Source of the DNA: an uncultured bacterium
GTDB lineage: Bacteria; Cyanobacteriota; Vampirovibrionia; Gastranaerophilales; Gastranaerophilaceae
NCBI GenBank assembly: GCA_950022695.1
Contig: CATLLN010000002.1
Coordinates: 124,001 to 188,000 of the forward strand
DNA length: 64,000 bases
Direction: 5' to 3'
The notes below the pieces were generated by a model. The model worked only from the letters and a program-made list of their open reading frames with translations, was not told where the DNA came from and did not search any database. Shown here piece after piece: positions 7,546 to 15,742 of this stretch. The translations under genes and the position numbers were made by a program. Within the stretch, counting starts at the first letter, position 1, and each line of letters opens with the position of its first letter.

Positions 7546-8390
7546 TGGGAGGTAAATGTTATAAAAACTTATGGATACACGTAATATTGATAACTGTTTC
7601 TTTGTTATCGTTGTTTCCTTTCATATGGCTTTTATCCACTTCATTAAAAGGTACAGGGGAAAATATTTTCGCATACCCACCAACTATAATTCCAAAGGAT
7701 TTTACTTTTGCAAACTATATCGGAGTTTGGCATAAAGTTGATTTAATGCGTTACTTTATAAACAGCATGATTGTTGCCGGCGGAACTGTTTTACTAAACC
7801 TTATATTATCATCACTTGCAGGATATCCTCTTGCGAGAATGGAATTTAAGGGTAAGAAAATAGCATTTTTTGCAATCCTTGCAACAATTATGGTACCTTT
7901 TCAGGCGATAATGTTGCCTGTGTATCTTATAACTTTAAAACTTCATCTTGTGGACAGTGTAAATGATACCTTGGGATTTATCGGACTTATAATGCCGTTT
8001 GCAGTGAGTGCATTTGGAATATTTTTAATGCGTCAGGCTTTTCTTGCGATTCCAAAAGAGATGGAAGAAGCCGCAATTATTGACGGATGTAATGTATTTC
8101 AAGTATTTTGTAAAGTTCTTCTTCCAATGGTAAAACCTTCACTTGCGGTTCTTGCCATATTTACATTTATAGGTTCGTGGGGAGAATTTCTATGGCCAAG
8201 TATTGTACTTACAAAAGAAGCAATGTACACATTGCCTGTCGGTGTTAACAATTTACAGGGAATGTTTTCTTCTAACTGGCGTTTCATTGCAGCAGGGTCT
8301 ATAATCTCGACTATTCCGATAATTATATTTTTCCTTGCAATGCAAAAATACTTCATTTCAGGCGAAAACGAAGGCGCAATAAAAGGTTAA
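7542..8390 (+). CDS. Sugar ABC transporter permease, MalG/UgpE type
   Basis: 282 residues, six membrane segments, with the EAA loop EEAAIIDGCNVFQVFCKVLL near residues 175-195 and the family's C-terminal region GSWGEFLWPSIVL. It pairs with the upstream MalF-like subunit to form the transmembrane channel of a carbohydrate importer. The start overlaps the previous stop (ATGATG), so 7542 or 7545 are both possible. A leftward gene begins its stop codon six bases after this gene ends. Confidence 0.9.
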   Translation: MMGGKCYKNLWIHVILITVSLLSLFPFIWLLSTSLKGTGENIFAYPPTIIPKDFTFANYIGVWHKVDLMRYFINSMIVAGGTVLLNLILSSLAGYPLARMEFKGKKIAFFAILATIMVPFQAIMLPVYLITLKLHLVDSVNDTLGFIGLIMPFAVSAFGIFLMRQAFLAIPKEMEEAAIIDGCNVFQVFCKVLLPMVKPSLAVLAIFTFIGSWGEFLWPSIVLTKEAMYTLPVGVNNLQGMFSSNWRFIAAGSIISTIPIIIFFLAMQKYFISGENEGAIKG

Positions 8391-8395
8391 CCGTT

Positions 8396-9745
8396 TTATG
8401 CCGTTTTTAATTTTGAAGTATTTAATTTAATTTTATGATTTGATAAAGTATATATTGTATCTGCAAAATCTGTAATATATTTAGGGCTAATATTATGACG
8501 TGCAAAAATCCCCTGATGATAAAGTTCTATCAGTCTGTTTACATACCACTGACAATACATTGGAGTGTTCGGACGCAGTTTTAATTGCTGCCTGAATTCA
8601 ATACTTTTCCTATCTGAATTTTCACGGGTTGTCGCACCTGCAAAATTTGCCATCATATCTGCCCCGCCGCACGAACGAGGTAACAAATGTTCAACGGATG
8701 CTAATGACGGCCAAACTATTCTGTGACCAATTTTTTCAGGCTGTTCATGAGCAATTTTCAATACATACGCTGAAAAACTTTCCTGAGATGTCGGAAGTTT
8801 TTGAGCAATTGTGAACATTTTATCATACAATTTCTTATTTGGTAAATCATCTAAAATCTTCAATAAGTCATATAAAAAAGTCTTTCTTGTAAAAGGTACA
8901 ATAATTTCTTCACGGTTTAATCTGGATTTTGATGTTTCTATTAAACTTTTAAGCTGATTGTTATTTTTCAAAACAGACTTTTTCAAAATATGTTCAATAA
9001 ACCCCAGAACTTGTTTTTGTCTTTCAATAGTGCTTGCACTTGTTGTATTAGAAAAACGCTTAGTTTCTTTCATAATTTTATTCATAACTTTTTTGGACTT
9101 TAAATCAGATCCTTTGGCGATATCTTCTCTTATTTTTGCAAGTTTATACTTAAATTCATAAGATGAAAAAGGAATTACAATAGGTTTTTCATCTAACTTT
9201 TTTTCCGTATCTTCCATAAGCAGCTTAAACTTATGCCTATATTCAGGCGGCAAATCGTAAGATGCTTCTGTTAATTCATGAAATATAGGTGTTTGTTTTT
9301 TGCGCAAACGCCTTGTATACACAGGTTTTACTTCCTGCAGAATTTCTCTTATATTCATTTTAGGATGAATTTTTGCGCGCTCTGTTATCAATTCTAAAAC
9401 CTTTGCTTCCATCCCTACAAAGCTGTCTTTATAAGGTTCTAAAGCATTAATAACTTCCAGAGCAGAACGTTTAAAAAGTCCATTTTTCAACCAGCGGCTT
9501 AGAACTTTCGGGTCAATCATCGGAACTCCGCAATATATACAAGGGAGTCGGTAAGCAAATAATATTCTTAATTTCGAGGAATTTTGAATTCCTGTAAATG
9601 ATATTGGATAATAACAAGGCATGCAACTTAAAGAGTTGCCGGCAGAATACAAATTATCCGAATAACAATCTTTCCAATCACTGCTTGATTGGATTTCCTG
9701 CCGGTATAAATTGTATTTTGCAAATGATACTGGTTGAATTTTCAT
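8396..9745 (-). CDS. HNH-nuclease-like protein with an N-terminal lineage tag
   Basis: 449 residues. The N-terminus (MKIQPVSFAKYNLYR ... YYPISFTG) carries the tag motif seen on several unrelated proteins here. A zinc-knuckle-like CIYCG follows at about residue 72. Near residue 358 is EHLLPRSCGGADMMANF, the beta-beta-alpha metal core of HNH endonucleases (His of 'EHxxP', Asn of 'N'), with a further NSDR. Between them lie about 280 residues of charged helix. In ordinary HNH proteins the CxxC and the HNH core are close, so this arrangement is unusual. The substrate is unknown; there is no signal peptide. Nuclease activity is inferred from the core motif only. Confidence 0.55.
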   Translation of the reverse strand: MKIQPVSFAKYNLYRQEIQSSSDWKDCYSDNLYSAGNSLSCMPCYYPISFTGIQNSSKLRILFAYRLPCIYCGVPMIDPKVLSRWLKNGLFKRSALEVINALEPYKDSFVGMEAKVLELITERAKIHPKMNIREILQEVKPVYTRRLRKKQTPIFHELTEASYDLPPEYRHKFKLLMEDTEKKLDEKPIVIPFSSYEFKYKLAKIREDIAKGSDLKSKKVMNKIMKETKRFSNTTSASTIERQKQVLGFIEHILKKSVLKNNNQLKSLIETSKSRLNREEIIVPFTRKTFLYDLLKILDDLPNKKLYDKMFTIAQKLPTSQESFSAYVLKIAHEQPEKIGHRIVWPSLASVEHLLPRSCGGADMMANFAGATTRENSDRKSIEFRQQLKLRPNTPMYCQWYVNRLIELYHQGIFARHNISPKYITDFADTIYTLSNHKIKLNTSKLKTA

Positions 9746-9793
9746 ATAAACCCTATTAATATTTTAACTCATTTTTGAAAAATATTAAAGTGC

Positions 9794-10933
9794 TTATTCT
9801 TCTGTAATATCTGATGCAAAATGAGACAATGACGGACATTTACCGAAATTATCTAGCATAGCTTTATCGAGTTCTTCTGTCGCAACAATTTTACCGTTTA
9901 CAAAATTTATGCCTGAAGATGTAATTGTTTCACCAAATTCATCTTTTTTATTTTCTTTTGCTTTAATGTCTTTATCATTTTTGGCCATATGATGCGCAAG
10001 TTTACGTTTTTCTTCCTCAAGAATCACTTTTAGATACTGTTTATATTCTTCATTACGATAAACATTTCTTGTAATATCATTTAAAACAGTTGCGACATAC
10101 TGTTGAATGTATGAATTTCCATCAAGTGCAGTAATCAAAGTTGTAGCTTTATCTATTTCATCATAAGCTTCTTTAAATAATCTGCGTTTTCTAAGCAGTA
10201 ATGCAAGATTATAATGAGCTTCGTAATTCATCGGAGCAAGCCCGATTGCTTTACAATAACAGATTCCAGCCCTATCATAATCACCAATTGTATGATATGC
10301 AACCCCTAAATTATATTGTGAATCATAACTGTCAGGATAAATTGCAACAGATTTTTCATAAGCTTCAATGGCTTTTGATAAGTACTTTCTGCGAGCTTCC
10401 CAATCACTGTTTGAATAAAGCGATTTTAAACGATAAGTTACACCAATATTATAATAAGCAATGGCTTTATTTTCTTTATAGCTGACTTTGTTGCTATATA
10501 CATATGGAATCGAAATTAATTTACGTTTTGTTTTAATAACTTCGTTATACTGTTTTAAAGCAGAATCAAAATCTCCAAGCATTTCAGATGCTACAATACC
10601 ATAATTCATTCTTGCAATCATCATTCTGGGATTGTGTTTGAACGCATTTGAATATGCATACAAAGCTGAATGATAATCTTCATAAGCTACATAAATATTT
10701 CCTAGATTGTACCACGCTCCATAATGCTGCGGATAAAGATTTAACCCCTTGTTATAAAACCTGATAGCATCTTGCATTTCCATCTGCTTATAAGCTTTAT
10801 CGCCTTGATAAACATAATACATACCCTTAACTTTATCAGCCTGATGTATTACAAACTGTTGATTGAAATACCCTGCTATCACAATCACTGCAATTACAAA
10901 AATTGAAAATAAAGCTGATAATATTTTTTTCAA
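9794..10933 (-). CDS. Membrane-anchored TPR protein
   Basis: 379 residues. An N-terminal hydrophobic segment (LSALFSIFVIAVIVIAGYF, about 5-23) anchors the protein with the rest probably outside the cytoplasm. From about residue 40 to 275 there are roughly six tetratricopeptide repeats, e.g. AWYNLGNIYVAYEDYHSALYAY, AYYNIGVTYRLKS, SQYNLGVAYHTIGDYDRAGI and AHYNLALLLRKRRLFKEAYD. TPRs mediate protein-protein contacts. The C-terminal 70 residues are lysine- and glutamate-rich. It is followed by a short gap to the tagged HNH-like gene and stands divergent from the glycine-rich protein gene at 11109. The partner is unknown. Confidence 0.85.
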   Translation of the reverse strand: MKKILSALFSIFVIAVIVIAGYFNQQFVIHQADKVKGMYYVYQGDKAYKQMEMQDAIRFYNKGLNLYPQHYGAWYNLGNIYVAYEDYHSALYAYSNAFKHNPRMMIARMNYGIVASEMLGDFDSALKQYNEVIKTKRKLISIPYVYSNKVSYKENKAIAYYNIGVTYRLKSLYSNSDWEARRKYLSKAIEAYEKSVAIYPDSYDSQYNLGVAYHTIGDYDRAGICYCKAIGLAPMNYEAHYNLALLLRKRRLFKEAYDEIDKATTLITALDGNSYIQQYVATVLNDITRNVYRNEEYKQYLKVILEEEKRKLAHHMAKNDKDIKAKENKKDEFGETITSSGINFVNGKIVATEELDKAMLDNFGKCPSLSHFASDITEE

Positions 10934-11059
10934 ACCGGTTTGCCTTTATACCTATACATACCTATATTAAACAAAATTTTCTCAAATAACATCAACTAAA
11001 TAATGTAACAGAAATGTAACATATTTTTCAAATAAAGCAATTAAGTTAAACAAAAATTG

Positions 11060-11103
11060 TTTATAAAAGTAAGGTAGGTTAAAAGGTTAATAGTGTTTGG
11101 AGG
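11060..11103 (+). promoter_or_regulatory. Shared leader motif and strong RBS of the glycine-zipper gene
   Basis: TTTATAAAAGTAAGG at 11060 resembles leaders upstream of the two related genes at 53245 and 54166 (TATATAAATGTAGG, TTTATAAAAATATAGG). GGAGG at 11099-11103 fixes the start at ATG 11109 rather than the TTG at 11097. Confidence 0.4.
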
Positions 11104-11108
11104 TTAAA

Positions 11109-11888
11109 ATGACTGACAATATGGGTTTAGGCGCAATTATGCCGACTAATTTTCAATACAATCCAAATCCATACGGAGATTTTGATGATTTAGATTTAAG
11201 TTACAGCACATATCCTATGGGTATGGGAAGTATTTTTGGTGGAGGTTTTATGCCCCCTGCTCCAATGATGGGAATGGGTATGGGCACTAACCAGAATTAC
11301 TTTGATAATATGAAAGAATATCAAAAATTCTATATTGACTATAACATTGACCAACAAAAAATGAACCGTAATGCTGATATGAGAATAAATGCATCTATGG
11401 AAGCCATTAAAAATTCTGCAACAGTTCTGAAAGACAAAATCATGGCAAATGAGCAGGATCAAATTGAACAAGCATACAAAAACTATGTTAACACAGTGGG
11501 TGTAGCATATGGAGAAGGCACAAAAGAAGAAATTATGGCTCGAGCAAATACTCTTTATGCCCAGATGAACGGCGGCAGAACTCTCGTTCAGGATTTACGT
11601 GAATACAGCCACGGTTCAGCGACTCAAGGTTTCATCCAAGCTACAACCTTCGGAATGTATGACAGACGCTCTGCAGAAGACAATATCTCTACAATCACCG
11701 GAGCACCCGTCGGAACAGGCGAAAAAACAAAACATAATTTAGGACGACTTGCAGGTGCAGGTACAATCGGCGGTATAGCTTACGGTATCGCAAAAGCCTG
11801 CAAAAGCGGTAAAGCTAAAATTATAGGACTAGCAGCCGCCGGAGTTTCAGCCTTAATGTCATTTATTACAGGAAAAATTACAACATAA
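11109..11888 (+). CDS. Glycine/methionine-rich protein with C-terminal glycine-zipper segment
   Basis: 259 residues from ATG 11109. Residues 1-70 are low complexity, rich in Gly, Met, Pro and Tyr (GMGMGTN, NPNPYGDFDD). The middle is a predicted helical region (about 75-160). The C-terminus has two glycine-rich hydrophobic stretches (GAGTIGGIAYGIAKA and IIGLAAAGVSALMSFITG), like small membrane-inserting helices. There is no signal peptide. The build resembles the pair of proteins at 53245 and 54166 (tail or head rich in NPY/Asn plus glycine-zipper hydrophobic part) and shares a leader motif with them. The function is unknown. A strong terminator follows. Confidence 0.7.
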   Translation: MTDNMGLGAIMPTNFQYNPNPYGDFDDLDLSYSTYPMGMGSIFGGGFMPPAPMMGMGMGTNQNYFDNMKEYQKFYIDYNIDQQKMNRNADMRINASMEAIKNSATVLKDKIMANEQDQIEQAYKNYVNTVGVAYGEGTKEEIMARANTLYAQMNGGRTLVQDLREYSHGSATQGFIQATTFGMYDRRSAEDNISTITGAPVGTGEKTKHNLGRLAGAGTIGGIAYGIAKACKSGKAKIIGLAAAGVSALMSFITGKITT

Positions 11889-11898
11889 AAGTATTTTT

Positions 11899-11936
11899 AA
11901 GCGGCGGGACGATTTTATCGTCCCGCCGCTTTTTAT
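11899..11936 (+). terminator. Strong rho-independent terminator
   Basis: A near-perfect 15-bp stem (AAGCGGCGGGACGAT with ATCGTCCCGCCGCTT, loop TTTT) followed by a T-run, eleven bases after the stop at 11888. Confidence 0.9.
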
Positions 11937-11978
11937 ATTAATTTGACGAATTTAAAAACATAATAATAATATTATTAA

Positions 11979-12038
11979 TTGATGTCTCTTTTACTGAACT
12001 GAGTCCTGCTATTACTCCTTTTAGCAGGATTTTTTTTA
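11979..12038 (+). ncRNA. Candidate small RNA (or attenuator) with anti-Shine-Dalgarno loop
   Basis: After the 11936 terminator comes a promoter-like TTGACG (11943) with an 18-base spacer to TAATAT (11967). A second terminator follows with CCTGCTA (12005-12011), TAGCAGG (12022-12028) and eight T. This predicts a transcript of about 55-60 nt. The hairpin loop contains ACTCCTTT, complementary to Shine-Dalgarno sequences. It could instead be a leader attenuator of the TPR gene starting at 12084. Confidence 0.4.
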
Positions 12039-12083
12039 TTCTGCTAAGTGGAATTTTTTATTTATTTATCCTATAATTTAACT

Positions 12084-12695
12084 ATGAAAAGACTTATTTT
12101 ATTATTAACATTTTTGGTTATGTTTTGTTCAGTAGAAAGCTTTGCTACGCTTCCTTGGCAAAAACAGCAGGAACAAGCTGTTGAAGTTGACGCGACATCT
12201 GAGCAGGCAAAAATTTTATATGCTCAAAACGAAATTGATGAAGCTCTTAAACTTTTAAAAAGCAAAGGCGAAGAATACAGAACAGCAGAAGATTGGCTTA
12301 TTATCGGCAATATTTTGCAAGATAAAGACAGGATTGATGAAGCTGTTTATATGTTCAAAAAATCAATTGAAAAAGACCCGAAATACTATAAAGCTCACTA
12401 TAATTTAGGATATATTTACCTGATTCAGGACAGACCTAATATGGCACTTGCAGAATTTAAAAAAGCCGTAAAATATAAAGATAATTTTGCCTACGGCTAT
12501 TATAATATGGGCTGTGCTTATCTTAAATTAAAACAATACGGGAGTGCTAAATATAATTTCTTTAGAGCTGTCGATTTAAAAAATGACGAACCTATGTTTT
12601 ATTATAATTTAGCATATACATATAAACAAATGGGAAAAGAAAAACAAGCAAAAACTTATCTTGACCTATATAATAAATTAATGGAAAGAAATTAA
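12084..12695 (+). CDS. Secreted TPR protein
   Basis: 203 residues from ATG 12084, chosen because it begins a clear signal peptide (MKRLILLLTFLVMFCSVESFA); the earlier in-frame ATG at 12048 would bury it. About four TPR units follow, e.g. DWLIIGNILQDKDRIDEAVYMF, AHYNLGYIYLIQDRPNMALAEF, GYYNMGCAYLKLKQYGSAKY and FYYNLAYTYKQMGKEKQA. It is a likely periplasmic scaffold. Only one base separates its stop from the start of the HAD phosphatase, so the two are co-transcribed. Confidence 0.85.
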   Translation: MKRLILLLTFLVMFCSVESFATLPWQKQQEQAVEVDATSEQAKILYAQNEIDEALKLLKSKGEEYRTAEDWLIIGNILQDKDRIDEAVYMFKKSIEKDPKYYKAHYNLGYIYLIQDRPNMALAEFKKAVKYKDNFAYGYYNMGCAYLKLKQYGSAKYNFFRAVDLKNDEPMFYYNLAYTYKQMGKEKQAKTYLDLYNKLMERN

Positions 12696-12696
12696 A

Positions 12697-13401
12697 ATGG
12701 CATCAACATTCAAAGGTATAATTTTCGATTTTAACGGAACATTGTTCAAAGATTCACATCTCCATAAACAAACCTGGCGTGAATATTCAAAAAAACTTCG
12801 CGGAACAGAGTTTTCTGATGAAGAGATGGTAAAATATATGTTTGGCAGAACAAACGAGCAGATTATAGAATATGCAATAGGCAAACACCCGACACCTGAA
12901 ATGGTTGAAAAATATGGGCAAGAGAAAGAAGCCCTTTACCGTCAAATGTGTATTGATGATCCTGAAAATTTTCATTTAGTAAAAGGAGCTGTTGAATTTC
13001 TTGATTACCTCAAAGAAAATAACATTCCAAGAACTATTGCAACTATGTCGGATAAAACAAATGTTGATTTTTTTATTGAAAATTTCCATCTTGAAAAATG
13101 GTTTGATATAGATAAAATTGTATACGCAGACGGAATTATTCCAAGTAAACCAGCACCTGACATTTATGAAATTGCAGCAAAAAATCTCGGTTTAAAACCT
13201 GAAGAATGTATTGTTGTAGAAGATGCGTTATCAGGAATAGAATCAGCCCGCGCTGCAGGTATCGGCAAAATCATTGCAATATGTACGGAAGAACCGCCAG
13301 AACTTTATGAGTCAATCCCTTGTGTTTCCGGCATAATAAAAGATTTCACAGAATTTGATAGAAATTACTTTTCAGTCAAACCACCTTTGCCCCAAGGATA
13401 A
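12697..13401 (+). CDS. HAD-superfamily phosphatase, beta-phosphoglucomutase-like
   Basis: 234 residues. Motif I is FDFNGTLF (nucleophile Asp of DxNGT) at about residue 11. A cap region follows (YMFGRTNEQIIEYAIG). Motif II is TMSDKT, motif III the Lys in SKPAPDIY, and motif IV VVEDALSGIESARAAG. This set is standard for the PGM/phosphoglycolate branch, which hydrolyses or isomerises small phosphorylated metabolites. The exact substrate cannot be told. Its 3' end overlaps the leftward prepilin gene by 37 bases. Confidence 0.85.
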   Translation: MASTFKGIIFDFNGTLFKDSHLHKQTWREYSKKLRGTEFSDEEMVKYMFGRTNEQIIEYAIGKHPTPEMVEKYGQEKEALYRQMCIDDPENFHLVKGAVEFLDYLKENNIPRTIATMSDKTNVDFFIENFHLEKWFDIDKIVYADGIIPSKPAPDIYEIAAKNLGLKPEECIVVEDALSGIESARAAGIGKIIAICTEEPPELYESIPCVSGIIKDFTEFDRNYFSVKPPLPQG

Positions 13402-14167
13402 TCTTTACTAATTGTCCAGCCATCCTTTTGCATTAACGCAGCACAATATCCACCTCGGTAATATTGCCACGAATCATCTCGACGACATACTCTTACAGGA
13501 CCGCCACCTATAAGTTTTTCACGAGAATATTTACTCCCGGCCGGAACAACAGAAGATGATTCCATATCAAGCCAAAATGCAAAACCATCAATCCCCATTA
13601 TATTAGGTTTACCTGAACCATTTATATCAACAACTATTGTCGGATAACCGTCATTTGCGTTAGAATAAGTAAAATACATTCCGTTTTGCATAACATAAAT
13701 AGGATACTTTATAAGATTCCACGACCAATCATAATAACGATTTCTAGGAACATCCCCTTGAGATGATAGAGTTCGCATAAGGTATTTATGCATTGAACCT
13801 TTTATTTTTGTCACACCAGTCATATAAGGTAAAATATATTTTTCCACAACTAGCGTTTCATTAGAAACATCCCAACCCGAAATTTCTCCGTTTTCTTCAG
13901 TAGACATTTTTACAGCTTGAGAAAATATACTGTAAGCTGCTTTAACCTTTGTAACCGTTTCACGTTTTTTAAAATTAGTCAGTAAATTTGGAATAGTCAT
14001 CGCTGCAACTAACCCAATTACCCCAAGTGTAACTAATACTTCTGCCAGTGTAAATGCTCCGGATTTACCACCAACTATTTGAAAGAATACAGAACGCGCA
14101 AAGTCTTGTAAAGACAGCCTTAAACGGTTACCCCCCCCCGTTTTTCAAATGTTTGACTAAATTTCAT
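13365..14167 (-). pseudogene. Prepilin-like gene, out of frame at a run of nine G (possible phase variation)
   Basis: ATG at 14167, preceded by AAAGGAAAAG, opens MKFSQTFEKRGG and hits a stop 15 codons on. Just before that lies a homopolymer of nine G (C9 on the + strand, 14131-14139). With ten G the frame would run uninterrupted into AFTLAEVLVTLGVIG and then TIPNLLTNFKKRE, the N-terminal helix of type IV/II pseudopilins. The remaining 210 residues contain the disulphide and C-terminal region typical of this lineage's pilins (VDINGSGKPNIMGIDGFAFWLD). As sequenced, the pilin part has no start codon before its membrane helix. The leader is long (about 40 residues). Expression may switch by tract slippage; sequencing error is the alternative. 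Confidence 0.7.
14131..14139. repeat. Homopolymeric C9 (G9 on the coding strand)
   Basis: An isolated nine-base G run in an AT-rich genome, placed inside the 5' coding part of the prepilin gene where a one-base change restores the frame. Confidence 0.85.
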
Positions 14168-14200
14168 AATCTTTTCCTTTCTAGATATGAGTATAATTTT

Positions 14201-15739
14201 TTATTTTCCTTTTTTAATAATTCTTCCGCGTTCTTCAATACGTTTTTGGTGATACCCGTAAAGTGCGTAAATTAATACTCCGACAAGCAGCCATAACAGG
14301 AAGTACACAGAAGATGTTTTAAGTGTCTTTAGTGAAAATATAATTAACACACCGCAAATTAAAATACCTGCAAGCGGAAACCAAGGACATAATGGAACTT
14401 TGAACGGTCTTTGTCTGTTTGGTTCAGTTTTACGCAAGATTAGTACTGCAAGGCAGATAATCACAAACGATGTAAATGTACCAAAGTTACAAAGTGCCGC
14501 AGATATATTTAAATCCATAAATAGTCCGCAAACAATTACCACAAGACCTGATATCCATGTCATTACATGAGGAGTTTTAAATTTTTTGTGAATAGCTCTC
14601 CATGAACGAGGTAAAAATCTGTCACGACTGATTGCGTATAAAATTCTTGTTGTACCTAACTGATAAATCAGAAGAACAGAGGTTAACGCACAAAGCGCAC
14701 CAACAGAAATTAAACCAGCAAACCAATCTTTACCGATATAACTCATAGCATGTGCAATAGGTGCTTGAATATCAATTCTTTCAATCGGAACAATTCCTGT
14801 TAAAACAAGAGCCACACATACATATAAAATAGTACAAATAACAAGTGTACCCAAAATTGCAATAGGTAAATCTCTTTGCGGATTTTCAGTTTCTTCTGCA
14901 GTTGTTGAAATCGCATCAAACCCGATATATGCAAAGAATATTAAAAATGCGCCCATAATAACACCTGAAGGATCAGTCGGGAAAAACGGTGTCCAATGTT
15001 CAGGTTTTACATAAAAAGCACCTACAACAACAAATGATAAAATCATAAACATATTTACGCCAACCATTATTGTTGCAACCCTGGTTGATTCTTTAACACC
15101 ACGAACCAAAAGTAATGTTAAGATTAAAACAATTGCAACAGCCGGAAGATTCACAGCAACAGGGATATGACCAAATAAATAAGGGATTTTATCGTGAATA
15201 TCCCACCCTTGAGAATTACACAACGCTGTCATAGTTTTGTAATCATATCTTAGCCATAATGGAAAATTCACTACAAAATCAGGTAAAATATGTTTAAAAC
15301 CTTTTAAGAATTGAATAAAATACCCTGTCCAGGCACTTGCAACTGTAATATTTCCAATTGCATACTCGAGCATCAAAATCCATCCTACCATCCAAGCCAT
15401 AAATTCACCCATTGTTGCATAAGTGTATGTATAAGCACTACCCGCAACAGGAATCATAGCTGCGATTTCGGAATAACAAAGAGCTGAAAACACACATGCT
15501 ACAGCCGCCAATACCATTGAAATGACAATAGCAGGACCTGCACCGGCACTTTCTGAACTTCCTGTAATTGCAGTACCGATAATTGTAAAAATACCTGTTC
15601 CTACAACCGCACCAATACCAATTACAATAAGGTCAAATACGTTTAATGTTTTCTTTAATTCAGATCTTTTGCTTGTTGCAATAAGATCATCCATACTTCT
15701 TTTCTTAAATATATTTCGGCAAATTTGTTTAATATCCAT
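14201..15739 (-). CDS. APC-family amino acid permease
   Basis: 512 residues with about 12-14 membrane helices. The first helix carries IGIGAVVGTGIFTI, the substrate-binding G-x-G motif of the amino acid/polyamine/organocation family. Length and the extra C-terminal helices fit the cationic amino acid transporter (CAT) subgroup. Conserved features include IFFAYIGFDAISTTAEETENP near residue 270. It lies three bases downstream of a close paralogue (15743-17335), so the pair came from tandem duplication. Amino acid substrate and direction are not determined. Confidence 0.9.
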   Translation of the reverse strand: MDIKQICRNIFKKRSMDDLIATSKRSELKKTLNVFDLIVIGIGAVVGTGIFTIIGTAITGSSESAGAGPAIVISMVLAAVACVFSALCYSEIAAMIPVAGSAYTYTYATMGEFMAWMVGWILMLEYAIGNITVASAWTGYFIQFLKGFKHILPDFVVNFPLWLRYDYKTMTALCNSQGWDIHDKIPYLFGHIPVAVNLPAVAIVLILTLLLVRGVKESTRVATIMVGVNMFMILSFVVVGAFYVKPEHWTPFFPTDPSGVIMGAFLIFFAYIGFDAISTTAEETENPQRDLPIAILGTLVICTILYVCVALVLTGIVPIERIDIQAPIAHAMSYIGKDWFAGLISVGALCALTSVLLIYQLGTTRILYAISRDRFLPRSWRAIHKKFKTPHVMTWISGLVVIVCGLFMDLNISAALCNFGTFTSFVIICLAVLILRKTEPNRQRPFKVPLCPWFPLAGILICGVLIIFSLKTLKTSSVYFLLWLLVGVLIYALYGYHQKRIEERGRIIKKGK

Positions 15740-15742
15740 CTA

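Noticed and set aside
11097-11108. TTG start for the glycine-rich gene
   Set aside because: The GGAGG overlaps this position and is correctly spaced for ATG 11109.
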